From positions 1-51,911 of the forward strand of contig JAGXHI010000044.1 in the NCBI GenBank assembly GCA_024636295.1: a stretch of 51,911 nt of DNA. Direction: 5' to 3'. Origin of the DNA: Desulfuromonadales bacterium. Its GTDB lineage: Bacteria; Desulfobacterota; Desulfuromonadia; Desulfuromonadales; JAGXHI01. Of the stretch, positions 35,650 through 44,200 are shown one piece after another; position 1 is the stretch's first letter, and each line of letters starts with the position of its first letter. A model generated the notes under the pieces. It was given only the letters and a program-made list of their open reading frames with translations, was not told the origin of the DNA and did no database searches. The position numbers were made by a program, and so were the translations under genes.

Positions 35650-36795
35650 ATGGATATCAAAATTCCCGAAGTCGGCGAGTCGGTTTATGAAGCCACAATT
35701 TCCAGGTGGCACAAGAAGGATGGCGATTCCGTCCGCAAGGACGATCTTCTCTGCGAATTGGAGACGGACAAGATCAGCCTCGAAATCAATGCCGAGGCCG
35801 ACGGGATTCTGTCCATTCGGGTGCCCGAGGGGGAGACGGCGGAAGTGGGCAGCCTGATCGGCGTCATCGATGAAACGGCTGCGCCAAAAGAAGAAGATGA
35901 AAAGGCCGAGCCGGAGAAACCCGAGAGGGAGAAGAAGCTCGAGAAGAGAAAAGAGGTCGAAGAAAAAAGAGAGAAGCCGGCGAAAGAGGAAGAAAAAACC
36001 GAAAAAGAACCGCAGCGGGAGCCGGAAAAGGAGCCTGAAAGGGAGGAGATTCCTTCTCCCGCCGCGGAAAAAGGTATCCGCAGAGCGGAGGAAGAGGGGC
36101 GGATCACACGCAAGCCGATGAGCCCCATTCGCCGGCGCATTGCCGAGCGTCTGGTGGCCGTGCGCCAGCAGACCGCGATGCTCACCACCTTTAACGAGGC
36201 GGACATGAGCCGGGTGCTGACCGTTCGCAAAAAACACCGGGAGAGTTTCCGCAAAAAGCACGGGGTCGACCTTGGCCTCATGTCATTTTTCATCAAAGCC
36301 TCCACGGAGGCCCTGAAGGAGTTTCCGGAGGTCAATGCCCGCATTGAGGGGGAGGACCTTCTTTTTCAGCACTTCTACGATATCGGGATTGCCGTGGGCG
36401 CGGAACGGGGACTGGTGGTGCCGGTGATTCGGAATGCCGACGAAATGCACTTCGCCGAGATCGAACAGACAATCAACGATTTCGTCGAGCGGATTCGTGC
36501 GAACCGGCTTGATCTCAAGGATCTGGAAGGGGGGACCTTCACCATCACCAACGGCGGGGTTTATGGATCACTGTTGAGCACCCCCATCCTGAATCCGCCT
36601 CAGAGCGCCGTGCTTGGCATGCACGCCATCCAGGAAAGAGCCGTCGTGAGGGAAGGGGAGGTGACGGTCAGGCCGATGATGTACCTGGCCCTCAGTTACG
36701 ATCACCGCATCATCGACGGGCGGCAGGCGGTGACATTCCTGAAGCGGATCAAGGATTATGTGGAGGAGCCGGAGGAGATGCTCCTGGAACTGTAG
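35650..36795 (+). CDS. sucB: Dihydrolipoamide succinyltransferase E2, apparently without E3-binding domain
   Basis: 381 residues from ATG 35650, with aaggag upstream. The lipoyl domain is at 1-76, with the lipoyl lysine Lys41 in ELETDKISLEI. Residues 77-137 are an extreme Glu/Lys/Arg/Pro linker (for example EKKLEKRKEVEEKREKPAKE). In the place of the usual 35-residue E3-binding domain there is only IPSPAAEKGIRRAEEEGRIT, which looks like its two ends with the core gone. The catalytic domain begins near 155 and keeps the active site SYDHRIIDGRQAV (HxxxDG). So the E3-binding function may be lost or moved. It is 65 bp after sucA. No lpd gene is in the window. Confidence 0.94.
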   Translation: MDIKIPEVGESVYEATISRWHKKDGDSVRKDDLLCELETDKISLEINAEADGILSIRVPEGETAEVGSLIGVIDETAAPKEEDEKAEPEKPEREKKLEKRKEVEEKREKPAKEEEKTEKEPQREPEKEPEREEIPSPAAEKGIRRAEEEGRITRKPMSPIRRRIAERLVAVRQQTAMLTTFNEADMSRVLTVRKKHRESFRKKHGVDLGLMSFFIKASTEALKEFPEVNARIEGEDLLFQHFYDIGIAVGAERGLVVPVIRNADEMHFAEIEQTINDFVERIRANRLDLKDLEGGTFTITNGGVYGSLLSTPILNPPQSAVLGMHAIQERAVVREGEVTVRPMMYLALSYDHRIIDGRQAVTFLKRIKDYVEEPEEMLLEL

Positions 36796-36807
36796 GGAAA
36801 CAACCAA

Positions 36808-37215
36808 TCAACTTTCCGCGGCGATGGGATGATCCGAGTGAGGCCCCTGGGTGAACTCAAGGATGTCCTCCACCCGTACCGTCATGCGGATTTCCACCTG
36901 GGGAAACCCCGGCTCTTCTGCCGCCCCCGGGGAAAAACCGTCGAGAATGCCGATCTGAGCCGTATTTTCCACTCTGCACAGGAATTGATAGCCGATCCCG
37001 GACTGCCGATCGATTACCGCAAGGGCAACCCGGGGGACTTCCGTGACATTTTCCAGCGTTCTGCGGCAGAACCAAGCTTCAAACACGATATGATTCGAAT
37101 CCGGCACCTTGAGACCCGTCGTGGCGGCAAGGTGAGGGCGGGAGCGCTGGTCGGCCGATGCGACAAAGCCATGGTTGATCTCTTCGATAAATCGTTTCAT
37201 CTTTTCGGATATCAT
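36808..37215 (-). CDS. Pyridoxamine 5'-phosphate oxidase-like protein
   Basis: 135 residues. The N-terminus FIEEINHGFVASADQRSRPH and the region around FCRRTLENVTEVPRVALAVID fit the split-barrel flavin-binding family of PNPOx-like proteins, which includes FMN or F420 enzymes and many of unknown function. The C-terminal half (VRVEDILEFTQGPHS) is less clear. It overlaps the trxB end by 4 bp and ends 12 bp from the sucB stop, convergent. It is the last gene of the minus-strand operon. The precise reaction is unknown. Confidence 0.75.
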   Translation of the reverse strand: MISEKMKRFIEEINHGFVASADQRSRPHLAATTGLKVPDSNHIVFEAWFCRRTLENVTEVPRVALAVIDRQSGIGYQFLCRVENTAQIGILDGFSPGAAEEPGFPQVEIRMTVRVEDILEFTQGPHSDHPIAAES

Positions 37216-38168
37216 GGGACGATGTCCTTTCCCGGTTTTTTCCTGCTTTCAAGATAACGTTCCGCCTGCATTGCCGCCATGCATCCTGAGGCGGCGGCTG
37301 TAACCGCCTGCCTGAAGTGAGGGTCCTGAACGTCCCCTGCGGCAAAAACCCCGGGAATCCTCGTTTCGGTGAAGTTCCTGGTGACAATGAATCCTTCCGA
37401 GTCCATCTCCAATTGCCCCCGGAACAGCTCAGTATTGGGGATATGTCCGATGGCGACGAAAACACCGTCGCAGTCTATCTTCTCATCTCGTCCGGTGGGA
37501 AGATGGAGAACCCTGATTCCTGTCACACCCGCCTGATCCTCAAGAATTCCGATGACCTCTGTATCCCACCGGAACACGATGCGCTCATGATTCCTGGCCT
37601 GTTCCTGCATGGCCTGGGTGGCTCGGAGCGAATCGCGGCGGTGAATGACCGTGACCCGCCGCGCCAGACGCGTCAGAAAAATCGCTTCCTCCATCGCGGT
37701 ATCTCCGCCGCCGACCACCACCACATCCTTTTCCTTGTAGAAAAAACCGTCGCAGGTGGCACAGACGGAAACTCCCCGCCCATAGAGTGACCATTCATTG
37801 GGCAGACCGAGCATTTTGGGCGAGGCGCCGGTAGAGATGATGAGGGTCAGGGCCCGATAGCAGTCGTCCCCCACCCAAACCCGAAAGGGGGAAGAACTCA
37901 GGTCCACGCGCGAAACCTCCCCTTCAATGAATTCAGTTCCGAAACGTCGGGCCTGCTCCTCCATGTTTTGCATCAAGGTGGGTCCGTCGATGCCCTCGGC
38001 AAATCCAGGATAATTCTCGATTCTGGTGGTTGTGGTCAGCTGTCCCCCTGGCTGAGCCCCATGAATGAGAATGGGGCAGCACCGGCTGCGGGCAGCGTAA
38101 ATGGCGGCGGTAAGTCCGGATGGGCCGGACCCCAGAATCAGGGTTTCACGGATTACCCGGTCGGGCAT
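37212..38168 (-). CDS. trxB: Thioredoxin reductase TrxB
   Basis: 318 residues from ATG 38168, the usual start (MPDRVIRETLILGSGPSG); the frame stays open upstream inside lipA. It passes electrons from NADPH through FAD to thioredoxin. The FAD loop GSGPSGLTAA, the redox pair Cys136-Cys139 (CATCDGFF), the NADPH loop VVVVGGGDTAMEEA and the C-terminal GVFAAGDVQD are intact. It overlaps lipA by about 16 bp. With ferredoxin and rubredoxin in the same operon, it may link to other acceptors; this is inference. Confidence 0.95.
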   Translation of the reverse strand: MPDRVIRETLILGSGPSGLTAAIYAARSRCCPILIHGAQPGGQLTTTTRIENYPGFAEGIDGPTLMQNMEEQARRFGTEFIEGEVSRVDLSSSPFRVWVGDDCYRALTLIISTGASPKMLGLPNEWSLYGRGVSVCATCDGFFYKEKDVVVVGGGDTAMEEAIFLTRLARRVTVIHRRDSLRATQAMQEQARNHERIVFRWDTEVIGILEDQAGVTGIRVLHLPTGRDEKIDCDGVFVAIGHIPNTELFRGQLEMDSEGFIVTRNFTETRIPGVFAAGDVQDPHFRQAVTAAASGCMAAMQAERYLESRKKPGKDIVP

Positions 38169-39031
38169 GAATGCGCCTCCTCGAATTGTTGATCGGCATG
38201 ATAGGAAGAACGGACCAGGGGGCCTGCCTCCACATGGATAAACCCCAGATCCAGAGCCGCTCTGCGCATGGACTCGAATTCCTCCGGGGGGACGAAGCGC
38301 CGTACCGGATGGTGATTGCGGGTCGGCGCAAGGTACTGGCCGAGCGTGAGGATTGAGCAATCCACCTCTCGAAGATTCTTCCAGGCCGCTGCCGTTTCCT
38401 TCGGGGACTCTCCAAGGCCGACCATCAGGCCGGATTTTGTAGGAATGCCGGGCGCAAGAGTTCTAGCTCCGGCCAAAAGTTCCAGGGATCGATGATAATC
38501 GGCGCCGGGGCGGACTGTCGGGTAAAGGCGGGGAATGGTTTCCATATTGTGTCCCAGGACGTCGGGGCCCGAATCGAGAATCTTTTTCAGACTGTCGCGA
38601 TTTCCCCCGAGATCCGGAATCAGCAGTTCCACACGACAATCGGGGGCGACACGACGGATTTCTTCGACCAGACAAGCGAAATGTCCAGCACCGTCGTCCG
38701 GAAGGTCGTCCCGGGTGACAGAGGTGATCACTGCATGCCGAAGACCCAGTTCCGCCACTGCACGAGCGACCTTTTTCGGCTCATCGGGATCGAGTGGCGC
38801 GGGAGCGCCGCCTCCGACATTGCAGAAGGCGCAGTCGCGGGTACACCGGTCTCCCATGATCATGAATGTAGCAGTGCCACGGCTCCAGCATTCCCCCTGG
38901 TTAGGACAGGCCGCGCTGCGGCAAACGGAATGGAGCCCCTCCTCCCGATGATAGCGGTCGATGCGGGCGTAGCCGGGGCCGGCTGAAAAACGGACTTTAA
39001 GCCAGTCAGGCTTCCTGGTGATCGTACTCAT
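38153..39031 (-). CDS. lipA: Lipoyl synthase LipA
   Basis: 292 residues. It inserts two sulfur atoms into the octanoyl chain on E2 or GcvH using SAM radical chemistry. The auxiliary [4Fe-4S] cluster is bound by Cys37, Cys42 and Cys48 (VCRSAACPNQGEC). The SAM cluster has Cys63, Cys67 and Cys70 (RCTRDCAFC). ILTLGQYLAP and a C-terminal RSSYHADQ with the conserved serine pattern are also present. It overlaps lipB by 26 bp. It needs a reduced electron donor, and a ferredoxin gene lies three genes upstream in the same operon. Confidence 0.97.
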   Translation of the reverse strand: MSTITRKPDWLKVRFSAGPGYARIDRYHREEGLHSVCRSAACPNQGECWSRGTATFMIMGDRCTRDCAFCNVGGGAPAPLDPDEPKKVARAVAELGLRHAVITSVTRDDLPDDGAGHFACLVEEIRRVAPDCRVELLIPDLGGNRDSLKKILDSGPDVLGHNMETIPRLYPTVRPGADYHRSLELLAGARTLAPGIPTKSGLMVGLGESPKETAAAWKNLREVDCSILTLGQYLAPTRNHHPVRRFVPPEEFESMRRAALDLGFIHVEAGPLVRSSYHADQQFEEAHSCPTG

Positions 39032-39677
39032 AATCTCCTGCGTGAATACTGTTGAAGACCTCGGAAAAGGCGAGGATCAAACGTTGCTGGACTTCTCCGG
39101 CGGAAATGGAGCGTCCGAGGAGGCCCTCCATGGAGGCCATGGTCACCCCCGTCAGACCGCAGGGAATGATGTTCCTGAATCCCGAGAGATCTCCGGACAG
39201 ATTAAGGGCGAAGCCGTGCCAACTTATCCATCGACGGACCCCAATTCCGATGGAGGCGATTTTCTCTCCCTCCACCCACACTCCGGTTTTCCCGGAGATC
39301 CGTTCCCCCGGGAGATTAAAGGCTGCCAGAGTGCGGATCAGGACTTCCTCGAGGCGGCGAAGAAAACGGTGGATGTCCCGCCCCTCACGGTTCAGATCGA
39401 CGATCGGATATCCGACCAGTTGACCGGGGCCATGATAGGTCACATCGCCTCCCCGTCCCGTACGTACCACATCGATGCCGCGCCGAGTCAGCTCCTGGCC
39501 GGAGCAGAGAAGGTTAGCCTCCCCCGCTGCCCGTCCGAAGGTGATCACCGGAAAATGCTCCAGCAGGATGAGAAAATCCTCATCCTGCCGAGAGCGCTGT
39601 TCAAGCAGTCGTTCCTGAAGAGCCAGGGCTCTTTCGTAGTGCAGGCGCCCCGGTCTTATGGTGCGGAATCGGTTCAA
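39006..39677 (-). CDS. lipB: Octanoyltransferase LipB
   Basis: 223 residues if translation starts at the TTG at 39675-39677, which has gaggcgg just upstream and avoids the ferredoxin gene; an ATG at 39824 would overlap that gene by about 100 bp. LipB moves octanoate from acyl carrier protein to E2 or GcvH. Motifs are VRTGRGGDVTYHGPGQLVGYPI (given here only as RTGRGGDVTYHGPGQ), GVWVEGEKIASIGI with the lysine, and HGFALNLSGDL, with catalytic Cys in IPCGLTGVTMAS. It sits between ferredoxin and lipA. Confidence 0.93.
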   Translation of the reverse strand: MNRFRTIRPGRLHYERALALQERLLEQRSRQDEDFLILLEHFPVITFGRAAGEANLLCSGQELTRRGIDVVRTGRGGDVTYHGPGQLVGYPIVDLNREGRDIHRFLRRLEEVLIRTLAAFNLPGERISGKTGVWVEGEKIASIGIGVRRWISWHGFALNLSGDLSGFRNIIPCGLTGVTMASMEGLLGRSISAGEVQQRLILAFSEVFNSIHAGDYEYDHQEA

Positions 39678-39720
39678 TTCCGCCTCTTCGGGGAGAAGAT
39701 CCTTGCTTTGCCTGAAGGAT

Positions 39721-39909
39721 CTATTCCCAGTGGATGCAGGTGACGGGGCAGACGTCGATTGCCTCCTGGATTTTTTCTTCGGGGGCTCCGGTGGGATCAT
39801 AGACTTCGGCAAGATCTTCATCATTCATCCGGAACACTTCGGGAACGGTATCCACACAGAGATTGCAACTGATGCAGACGTCCTGGTCGACATAAGGGGT
39901 TTTTGCCAT
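39721..39909 (-). CDS. Single-cluster 4Fe-4S ferredoxin
   Basis: 62 residues. The cluster ligands are CISCNLC (residues 12-18) and CPVTC near the C-terminus. Only one CxxCxxC motif is present, so one [4Fe-4S] cluster, as in Fer-like proteins of Geobacter and Desulfovibrio type. It is acidic, as usual. Placed between rubredoxin and lipB in the minus-strand operon, it may serve LipA or another radical SAM protein. No direct evidence is available. Confidence 0.9.
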   Translation of the reverse strand: MAKTPYVDQDVCISCNLCVDTVPEVFRMNDEDLAEVYDPTGAPEEKIQEAIDVCPVTCIHWE

Positions 39910-39924
39910 CGGTATCCTCTCCTT

Positions 39925-40083
39925 TCAGACTTTCTCAAAATTGCTTTTATCCGCGCCGCAAAGGGGACAGACCCAGTCGTCGGGCAGATCATCGAAGGAC
40001 GTGCCGGGTTCGACGCCGTTTGCCGGGTCCCCCTCGGCCGGATCATAGATGTAATCACAGATAACGCAACGGTACTTCTCCAT
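39925..40083 (-). CDS. Rubredoxin
   Basis: 52 residues, [20 protein letters not shown] and onward, ending SNFEKV. The four iron ligands are Cys6, Cys9, Cys39 and Cys42 (CVIC and CPLC), with the classic rubredoxin spacing. It carries one electron at a mononuclear iron. A gaggagg ribosome site lies just upstream of the ATG. It is the first gene of the operon rubredoxin-ferredoxin-lipB-lipA-trxB-PNPOx. The small size means it is easily missed by length-cut ORF calling. Confidence 0.93.
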   Translation of the reverse strand: MEKYRCVICDYIYDPAEGDPANGVEPGTSFDDLPDDWVCPLCGADKSNFEKV

Positions 40084-40678
40084 TCTGATCCTCCTCAGCA
40101 GTAAAACTGCAGTTTATTCGCCTCTGAGAGGCCGCTCCACGAATTTGCCGGACAGGGAACGTCGCCGGTGAAAAACACTCCCATATTGTAGACTATTTCT
40201 TCCCGGTGGCAAGCCTGCTCTGAGGATCCGACCCGTCGCCCTTTCCAAAAACAATTCCGCAAGTTTTCCGGATGCAGCGGACAGAGATGTAAAGGTGGTG
40301 ATCCGTAGTCTTTTTCACCTCGTTTTCGTCCGGAAACGGCCCTTTTCCGCAATCTTCGCGTCAACTCGCGGATTTGATTGTGCGGCGTAAAGTACTACGC
40401 CTCCGCTCAAATCCTTGGTTTCCTTGACCTTGCGAAAAATTGCTCGTTTCCTGATCGAAAACCGCCTTCGTGCTTCCAGGGGGTTTCGGATGGGCGCCTG
40501 CTCGGAAACTTTTTTGTATCGTATTATATTCTTCGCGAGCTTTGCGGTTTCGGGTATGTTCAGCATCATCACCACCGGCATCAGAAAGTCATCGGAATTT
40601 GCGGGCGAAGATATGCTACTATCGACGAAAAGGTCGGCAGCGACCGCTGGACATCAAGGAAAGGCAGGAAGGGAACGG
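40084..40678. other. Divergent control region between rubredoxin operon and RRM gene
   Basis: About 595 bases without a convincing gene. 40322-40495 is the second copy of the structured element. The minus-strand part near 40090-40315 should hold the rubredoxin operon promoter, but I found no clear boxes. The part 40496-40678 leads to the RRM gene. An open frame from 40415 continues into the RRM frame but its N-terminal part is a translation of the repeat and is rejected. Confidence 0.5.
40322..40495 (+). mobile_element. Structured MITE-like element, copy 2
   Basis: The same order and orientation as copy 1: gttttcgtccggaaacggcc at the start, the conserved hairpin 40370-40414 (ggatttga / tcaaatcc and ggcgta / tacgcc), and tttcggatgggc at the end. 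By eye about 20 of 175 bases differ from copy 1, while the 48 bases around the hairpin are identical. The right-end inverted repeat is degraded (tttcgga instead of tttccgga), and no flanking direct repeat is seen. Confidence 0.7.
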
Positions 40679-40999
40679 ATGAGTAAAGATCTCTATGTGC
40701 GGAACATTTCTCCTCTGGCGACGGAAGAGGATGTACGGAAGCTTTTTCTGGTTTGTGGCAAGGTATCCTATATTCATCTGGTGACCGACGCCAGAACCGG
40801 TGAATTCAAGGGATACGGCTATGTGAAAATGGCCAGTGAGGCGGAAGCGAAGGAGGCGATCGTAACCCTCGACGGCGTCCTCCTGATCAACCGCATCATC
40901 TCCGTCACCCAGGCCCGGCCGCAATCGTCTTCAGGGCCCCGGGGAAAAGAGGAGGGACGGTCCAGCCGCGAACGAAAACCCGGAGGGGGGCGGAAATAA
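40679..40999 (+). CDS. RRM-type RNA-binding protein
   Basis: 106 residues from ATG 40679, with ggaaggga upstream. A single RNA recognition motif: RNP2 is LYVRNI (residues 5-10) and RNP1 is KGYGYVKM (about 43-50). The tail is rich in Gly, Arg, Ser and Lys (GRSSRERKPGGGRK), like that of cyanobacterial Rbp and glycine-rich proteins. Such proteins bind mRNA and often respond to cold. An upstream open frame is not the start. The structured element lies 180 bp before it. Confidence 0.9.
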   Translation: MSKDLYVRNISPLATEEDVRKLFLVCGKVSYIHLVTDARTGEFKGYGYVKMASEAEAKEAIVTLDGVLLINRIISVTQARPQSSSGPRGKEEGRSSRERKPGGGRK

Positions 41000-41210
41000 C
41001 CGCAGATCCCCAGGCCTCTCACATCCTCGGCAGCTTCTTCTTTGCCGTATCCCATTCGAATTCCTCTCCATTGGCGATCGCTCCGGCGCCGAATGTGGCA
41101 GCTTTGAAGCGACATGAATTTGCTTTTGGAACTCACTTAAAAACCACAATATTGTCACCGACATGCGGCGGATCGAGTCTTAGAGGCTTTCAGGGTCGTC
41201 AGCGGAAGTT
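41000..41210. other. Convergent gap between RRM gene and glutamate synthase
   Basis: 211 bases. Short open frames on the minus strand (for example MGYGKEEAAEDVRGLG) lack family resemblance. No hairpin with a T run was found for either strand. Confidence 0.3.
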
Positions 41211-44200
41211 TTATTCCGTGGCCAGAGGAGGACGGACGGCGCCGCCCTCGGGAACGATCTTTACAAAGCCGGTGCGAGCCCGGGAAAGGACTTGTTCCAC
41301 CCAGTCCGCTTCCTCGATCTGGTGGGAATGAAGCAGCTCACGATGGTAGATCAGAAGAAGCTCTCCGATCCCGGCGATGTCTTCTTCGTCCGGGTCGCGG
41401 ATTTCCACCCGGGCTCCGCGGGCCAGCCGTCGTCGCAGGGCTTCACGGGTCATCCCCATCTCGGAATCCAGATGGCAAAAAACCGCTCCTCCGGTCATCC
41501 CCGAGCAGATCCAGGGCCCCGGGTCCCCCAGCACCACCGCTCTTCCGGCGGTCATGTATTCAAAAGCGAAACCCTTGAGGTTCGCTCTGCTCGCGCAATG
41601 GCCCGGAACATCATCCAGAGGACGGCGGATGCGTCCGCCCAGAATAACATCGGCGCCTGAGAGGCGGACGCAGGTTCTGCTGTCGGCATTCCCCTGGACG
41701 ATGAACAGTCCGCCCTGCGCTCCATAGGCCAGTCCTTTCCCCACGGACCCGCCAACCCGGTGTCCCTGTCGGTTTTCCCCCTTGAGGATCACAATCTTTC
41801 CCCCCAGGGCGGATTTGCCCACTCCATCCTGGGCGCCTCCCTCGACCTGTATTTTTATTCCTGGAATATTGAAGGCGCCGAGCCCGTTCCCGGGGATCGA
41901 GTCACGGTGCAGATGAAGCAGCACCTCCTTCTCCCGGCCAAAGCGCTTGTCGTGGTATCCCCGTGTCATCGTGCCTGCGAGATAGGTGCCGATAGCCCGG
42001 TCGCTACTGGAGATGTTGAAATCGTCATAACGCACCCGGTCCTCCCCCTGGTCGAAGGCCTCGGCGACCAGCGCCGAAATGAGAGAGGTCAGGTAATTGA
42101 GGGGTTTGCGGATGATCCGCACATTGTCCTGACCGGCCTGAACCGGAACCTCCCCTGGGGAAACGGGACGGAGAAGGTTTTCTAAATCGAGGCGATCCCC
42201 GCCGCGGGCCTGGATCAGGAGATCGGCACGGCCAACCAGGTCCCGCGTGCGCCGGAAGCCGAGCTTGGCCGTGAGGACCCTGATTTCCTGCCCCAGGGCG
42301 CGAAAGAATGTGGTCTCGTAAATGATTCCATTCTCCAGAACCCGGGGGACGAAGCGTTTGAGTCCCCGGCGTTTGGCTTCCTCCGCGCTTTCCACCTGGG
42401 TCGCGATACCCGCGTGGCAGGTATCCAGATGGCAGCCCCTGCAGGCAGTGCATCCGATCACAATCATGGGCAGTGTACCGAACCCGACCCTGTCGGCGCC
42501 CAGCAGCATGAACTTGACCACATCGCGGCCGGAGCGAGCGCCGCCGTCCGCCCAGATTTCCACCTTATGGCGCAGCCCTGATTCGCTCAGCATGCGGTGA
42601 GCTTCACTGACTCCGATTTCAGCGGGAAGACCGACGAACTTGATGGCGTGTTTGCGCGCGGCGCCGGTTCCTCCCTCGTAGCCGCTGATGGTGATGATGT
42701 CCGCGCCGGCCTTCGCGATTCCCATGGCGATGGTGCCGATACCCGCCACCGCCGGCACCTTGACGGAAATCCGGGCGCGGGGATTGGCTGTGCGCAGCTC
42801 TTCGATGATCTGCGCCAGGTCCTCGATGGAGTAGATGTCGTGATTGTTCGAGGGGGAGATCAGGCCCACGCCTACCGCGGCATTGCGGGCGTCAGCGATT
42901 TTCCGGGTGACCTTGAACCCCGGAAGGTGCCCGCCTTCTCCGGGTTTGGCGCCCTGACCGACTTTGATCTCAAGGAAATCGGCGGAATTGAGCAGATCCA
43001 TATGGACCCCGAATCGGCCGGAGGCGATCTGCTGCCCGCGATTCCTGCGGTAGCGGCCCAGCATGTCGACGATTTCCCCGCCCTCGCCGTTCATGCAGAT
43101 GATGTTGAGTCGTTTGGCTGCCTCGGCATAAATGCGAAAGGGAGTCTCCCCCTGGGAACCGAAGCTCATGGCTGAAAAGAGGATGGGAAGGTCGTGCCCC
43201 TCCACCGAGGCGTCCACCTCCTCCGGATCAATGACCGGGTGCTCATCGAAACGGAAATCGAGAAGATGTCGGATGGCCAGGGGATTTTCCCTTTCGAGCT
43301 GCCGGATAAGGCGGGAGAGGTCCGCGTAATTTTCCTCCATTTTTGCCACAGCCCCTACCATCTTCCAGATTCGGGGATAGAGGCGGAACTGAACGGGAAC
43401 ATTGATCTTCTTCCGGTTTCGGGCGATCGTTCCCCGCTCTCTTTGATCCTTCTCCAGGCGGACGAAGGTCATCCCGCCGCTTTTGCTGCCGAAAAAATTG
43501 CGAGTTTCAAAAATCCCGGCGATTTCGGGGGCCAGTCCGATGGATGCGAAATATTTGCCGTATCCGCCGATCTCGTGGGTCCCCATGGTGGAGATCACCT
43601 TCTCCAGGCCCTTGTGCAGGACAGAATAGAGTTTCTCTACCCCCTTGCTCTCCCTGGCGGCCAGCTCCCACATGAGGTAGGGGCAAAGGGCGTCCGCCCC
43701 CATGCCGAAGGCGAATGCCAGGTCATGCAGATTTCTCAGGGCGCCGGAGCGGACCACCAGCGAGGCCATCCGGCGCAGGCTCTCCCCCCGGCCGTTTCGA
43801 CGTTCCCGCAGGAATCGGTGAACCGCGGCCACGGCAAGAAAGGGATCCAGAAAGGCGTTCCCCGGGCTGAAGGCGACGCTGTCATCGAGGAGAAGCAGTT
43901 CGGCGCCGTTTCCAATGGCTGAAGAGGCATCCCGGCAAAGCCGTTCCAGGGCTGTGGGGACCGATTCCTTCCGGCGAAGAGCGCAGGAGAGGACACGATA
44001 TCGCCGGGGACCCAACCCCGCAAAATGTCCCAGGAGGGCTTCAAGAGAGCAGCCGCCGAAAGCGCGGGCCGCGGTTCTCTCCTCGTCCAATGTTTCTTCC
44101 AGGCGGCTTCCTCCGGTCAGTAGAGGCGTCTCGAGCACAATCGCTCCCCGCGTTCTGCCACGATAAGCGGGCCGGGGGCCGAGGTGGATGCGGGTGGAAA

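Noticed and set aside
38168..38360. Longer N-terminus of TrxB
   Set aside because: The extra 64 residues lie inside lipA and lack similarity; MPDRVIRETLILGSGPSG is the normal start.
39678..39824. N-terminal extension of LipB
   Set aside because: It overlaps the ferredoxin gene in another frame and is not LipB-like; TTG at 39677 with a ribosome site fits better.
40415..40678. N-terminal extension of the RRM protein
   Set aside because: It translates the structured repeat and has no conserved pattern; a ribosome site and the RRM start fit ATG 40679.
40931..41164. Small minus-strand frame between RRM and gltB
   Set aside because: No recognisable family, no clear ribosome site, and it overlaps the RRM gene end in antisense.
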